A DNA stretch of 15,006 nucleotides from Accumulibacter sp. (GTDB lineage Bacteria > Pseudomonadota > Gammaproteobacteria > Burkholderiales > Rhodocyclaceae). Below are positions 14,925 to 15,006 of this stretch, in pieces (the first letter of the stretch is position 1; each line of letters opens with the position of its first letter). The translations under genes and the position numbers were made by a program. The notes under the pieces are model-generated. The model did not search any database and was not told where the DNA came from. It saw only the letters and a list, made by a program, of their open reading frames with translations. Location of the stretch: NCBI GenBank assembly GCA_031284185.1, contig JAITAJ010000076.1:1-15006 (forward strand). The letters are read 5' to 3'.

Positions 14925-15006
14925 TCACGGCGCGCGTCCTTCCATGAATTTTCCGTTCTCCGCAAGCTCCCCCATCACCGCGCGGAGCGGGCAGGGGGCG
15001 CGCAAC
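14925..15006 (-). CDS. Possible C-terminal end of a minus-strand gene, partial
   Basis: A minus-strand frame enters from the right edge and ends at TGA 14925-14927, giving 26 residues. They include LRAVMGELAENGKF and end MEGRAP. A helix-like mix of residues, unlike the shadow frames nearby, suggests a real C-terminus. I do not recognise the family and the piece is too short to judge. Confidence 0.3.
   Translation of the reverse strand, partial: LRAPCPLRAVMGELAENGKFMEGRAP

Overview
The window reads as a chromosomal segment of a high-GC betaproteobacterium. The evidence is the gene order (KefB/KefC-type antiporter divergent from kdsD-kdsC-lptC-lptA), the DnaE sequence, and a small DUF3567-type protein that I know only from Betaproteobacteria. 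A Rhodocyclales-like host is my best guess, but this is inference.

Layout, left to right. Positions 1-108 are the last 35 codons of an outer-membrane beta-barrel (autotransporter-like) protein on the + strand. A perfect 22-bp inverted repeat follows at 109-167. Next comes a 650-bp block of a degenerate dispersed repeat (cluster A), running into the 3' end of dnaE (minus strand, 808-4323). A second block (cluster B, 4351-4610) separates dnaE from a CPA2 cation:proton antiporter gene (minus, 4613-6577). A short divergent promoter region (about 6578-6666) leads into kdsD-kdsC-lptC-lptA (+, 6667-9533). These genes make Kdo and carry lipopolysaccharide across the envelope. A third repeat copy (C, 8159-8298) sits between kdsC and lptC. 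After lptA the usual partner lptB is missing. A gene-poor stretch and a fourth repeat copy (D, 9815-9946) lead to a complete sulfate/thiosulfate ABC importer, sbp-cysT-cysW-cysA (+, 10061-13894). A DUF3567-type gene (14279-14515), a fifth repeat block (E, 14535-14746) and a possible gene 3' end on the minus strand (14925-15006) close the window.

The protein-coding content is ordinary housekeeping: replication, ion homeostasis, LPS biogenesis and sulfur uptake. The unusual content is the repeat family. Five of the intergenic spaces hold modular copies built from three parts: a purine-rich arm of roughly 7-bp units (TCAGAGGACAGAAGACAG-like), a GGCGC-loop-GCGCC hairpin, and an AAACCGA-loop-TCGGTTT hairpin followed by T residues. 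Copies occur in both orientations and end in TCAGAGGACAG / CTGTCCTCTGA. Every block lies downstream of a stop codon. Two blocks supply the last codons and the stop of the neighbouring gene (dnaE and kdsC). No block lies in the divergent promoter spacer or inside the sulfate operon. I do not recognise this family. The repeats also create many spurious open frames, including a false 60-residue N-terminal extension of DnaE.
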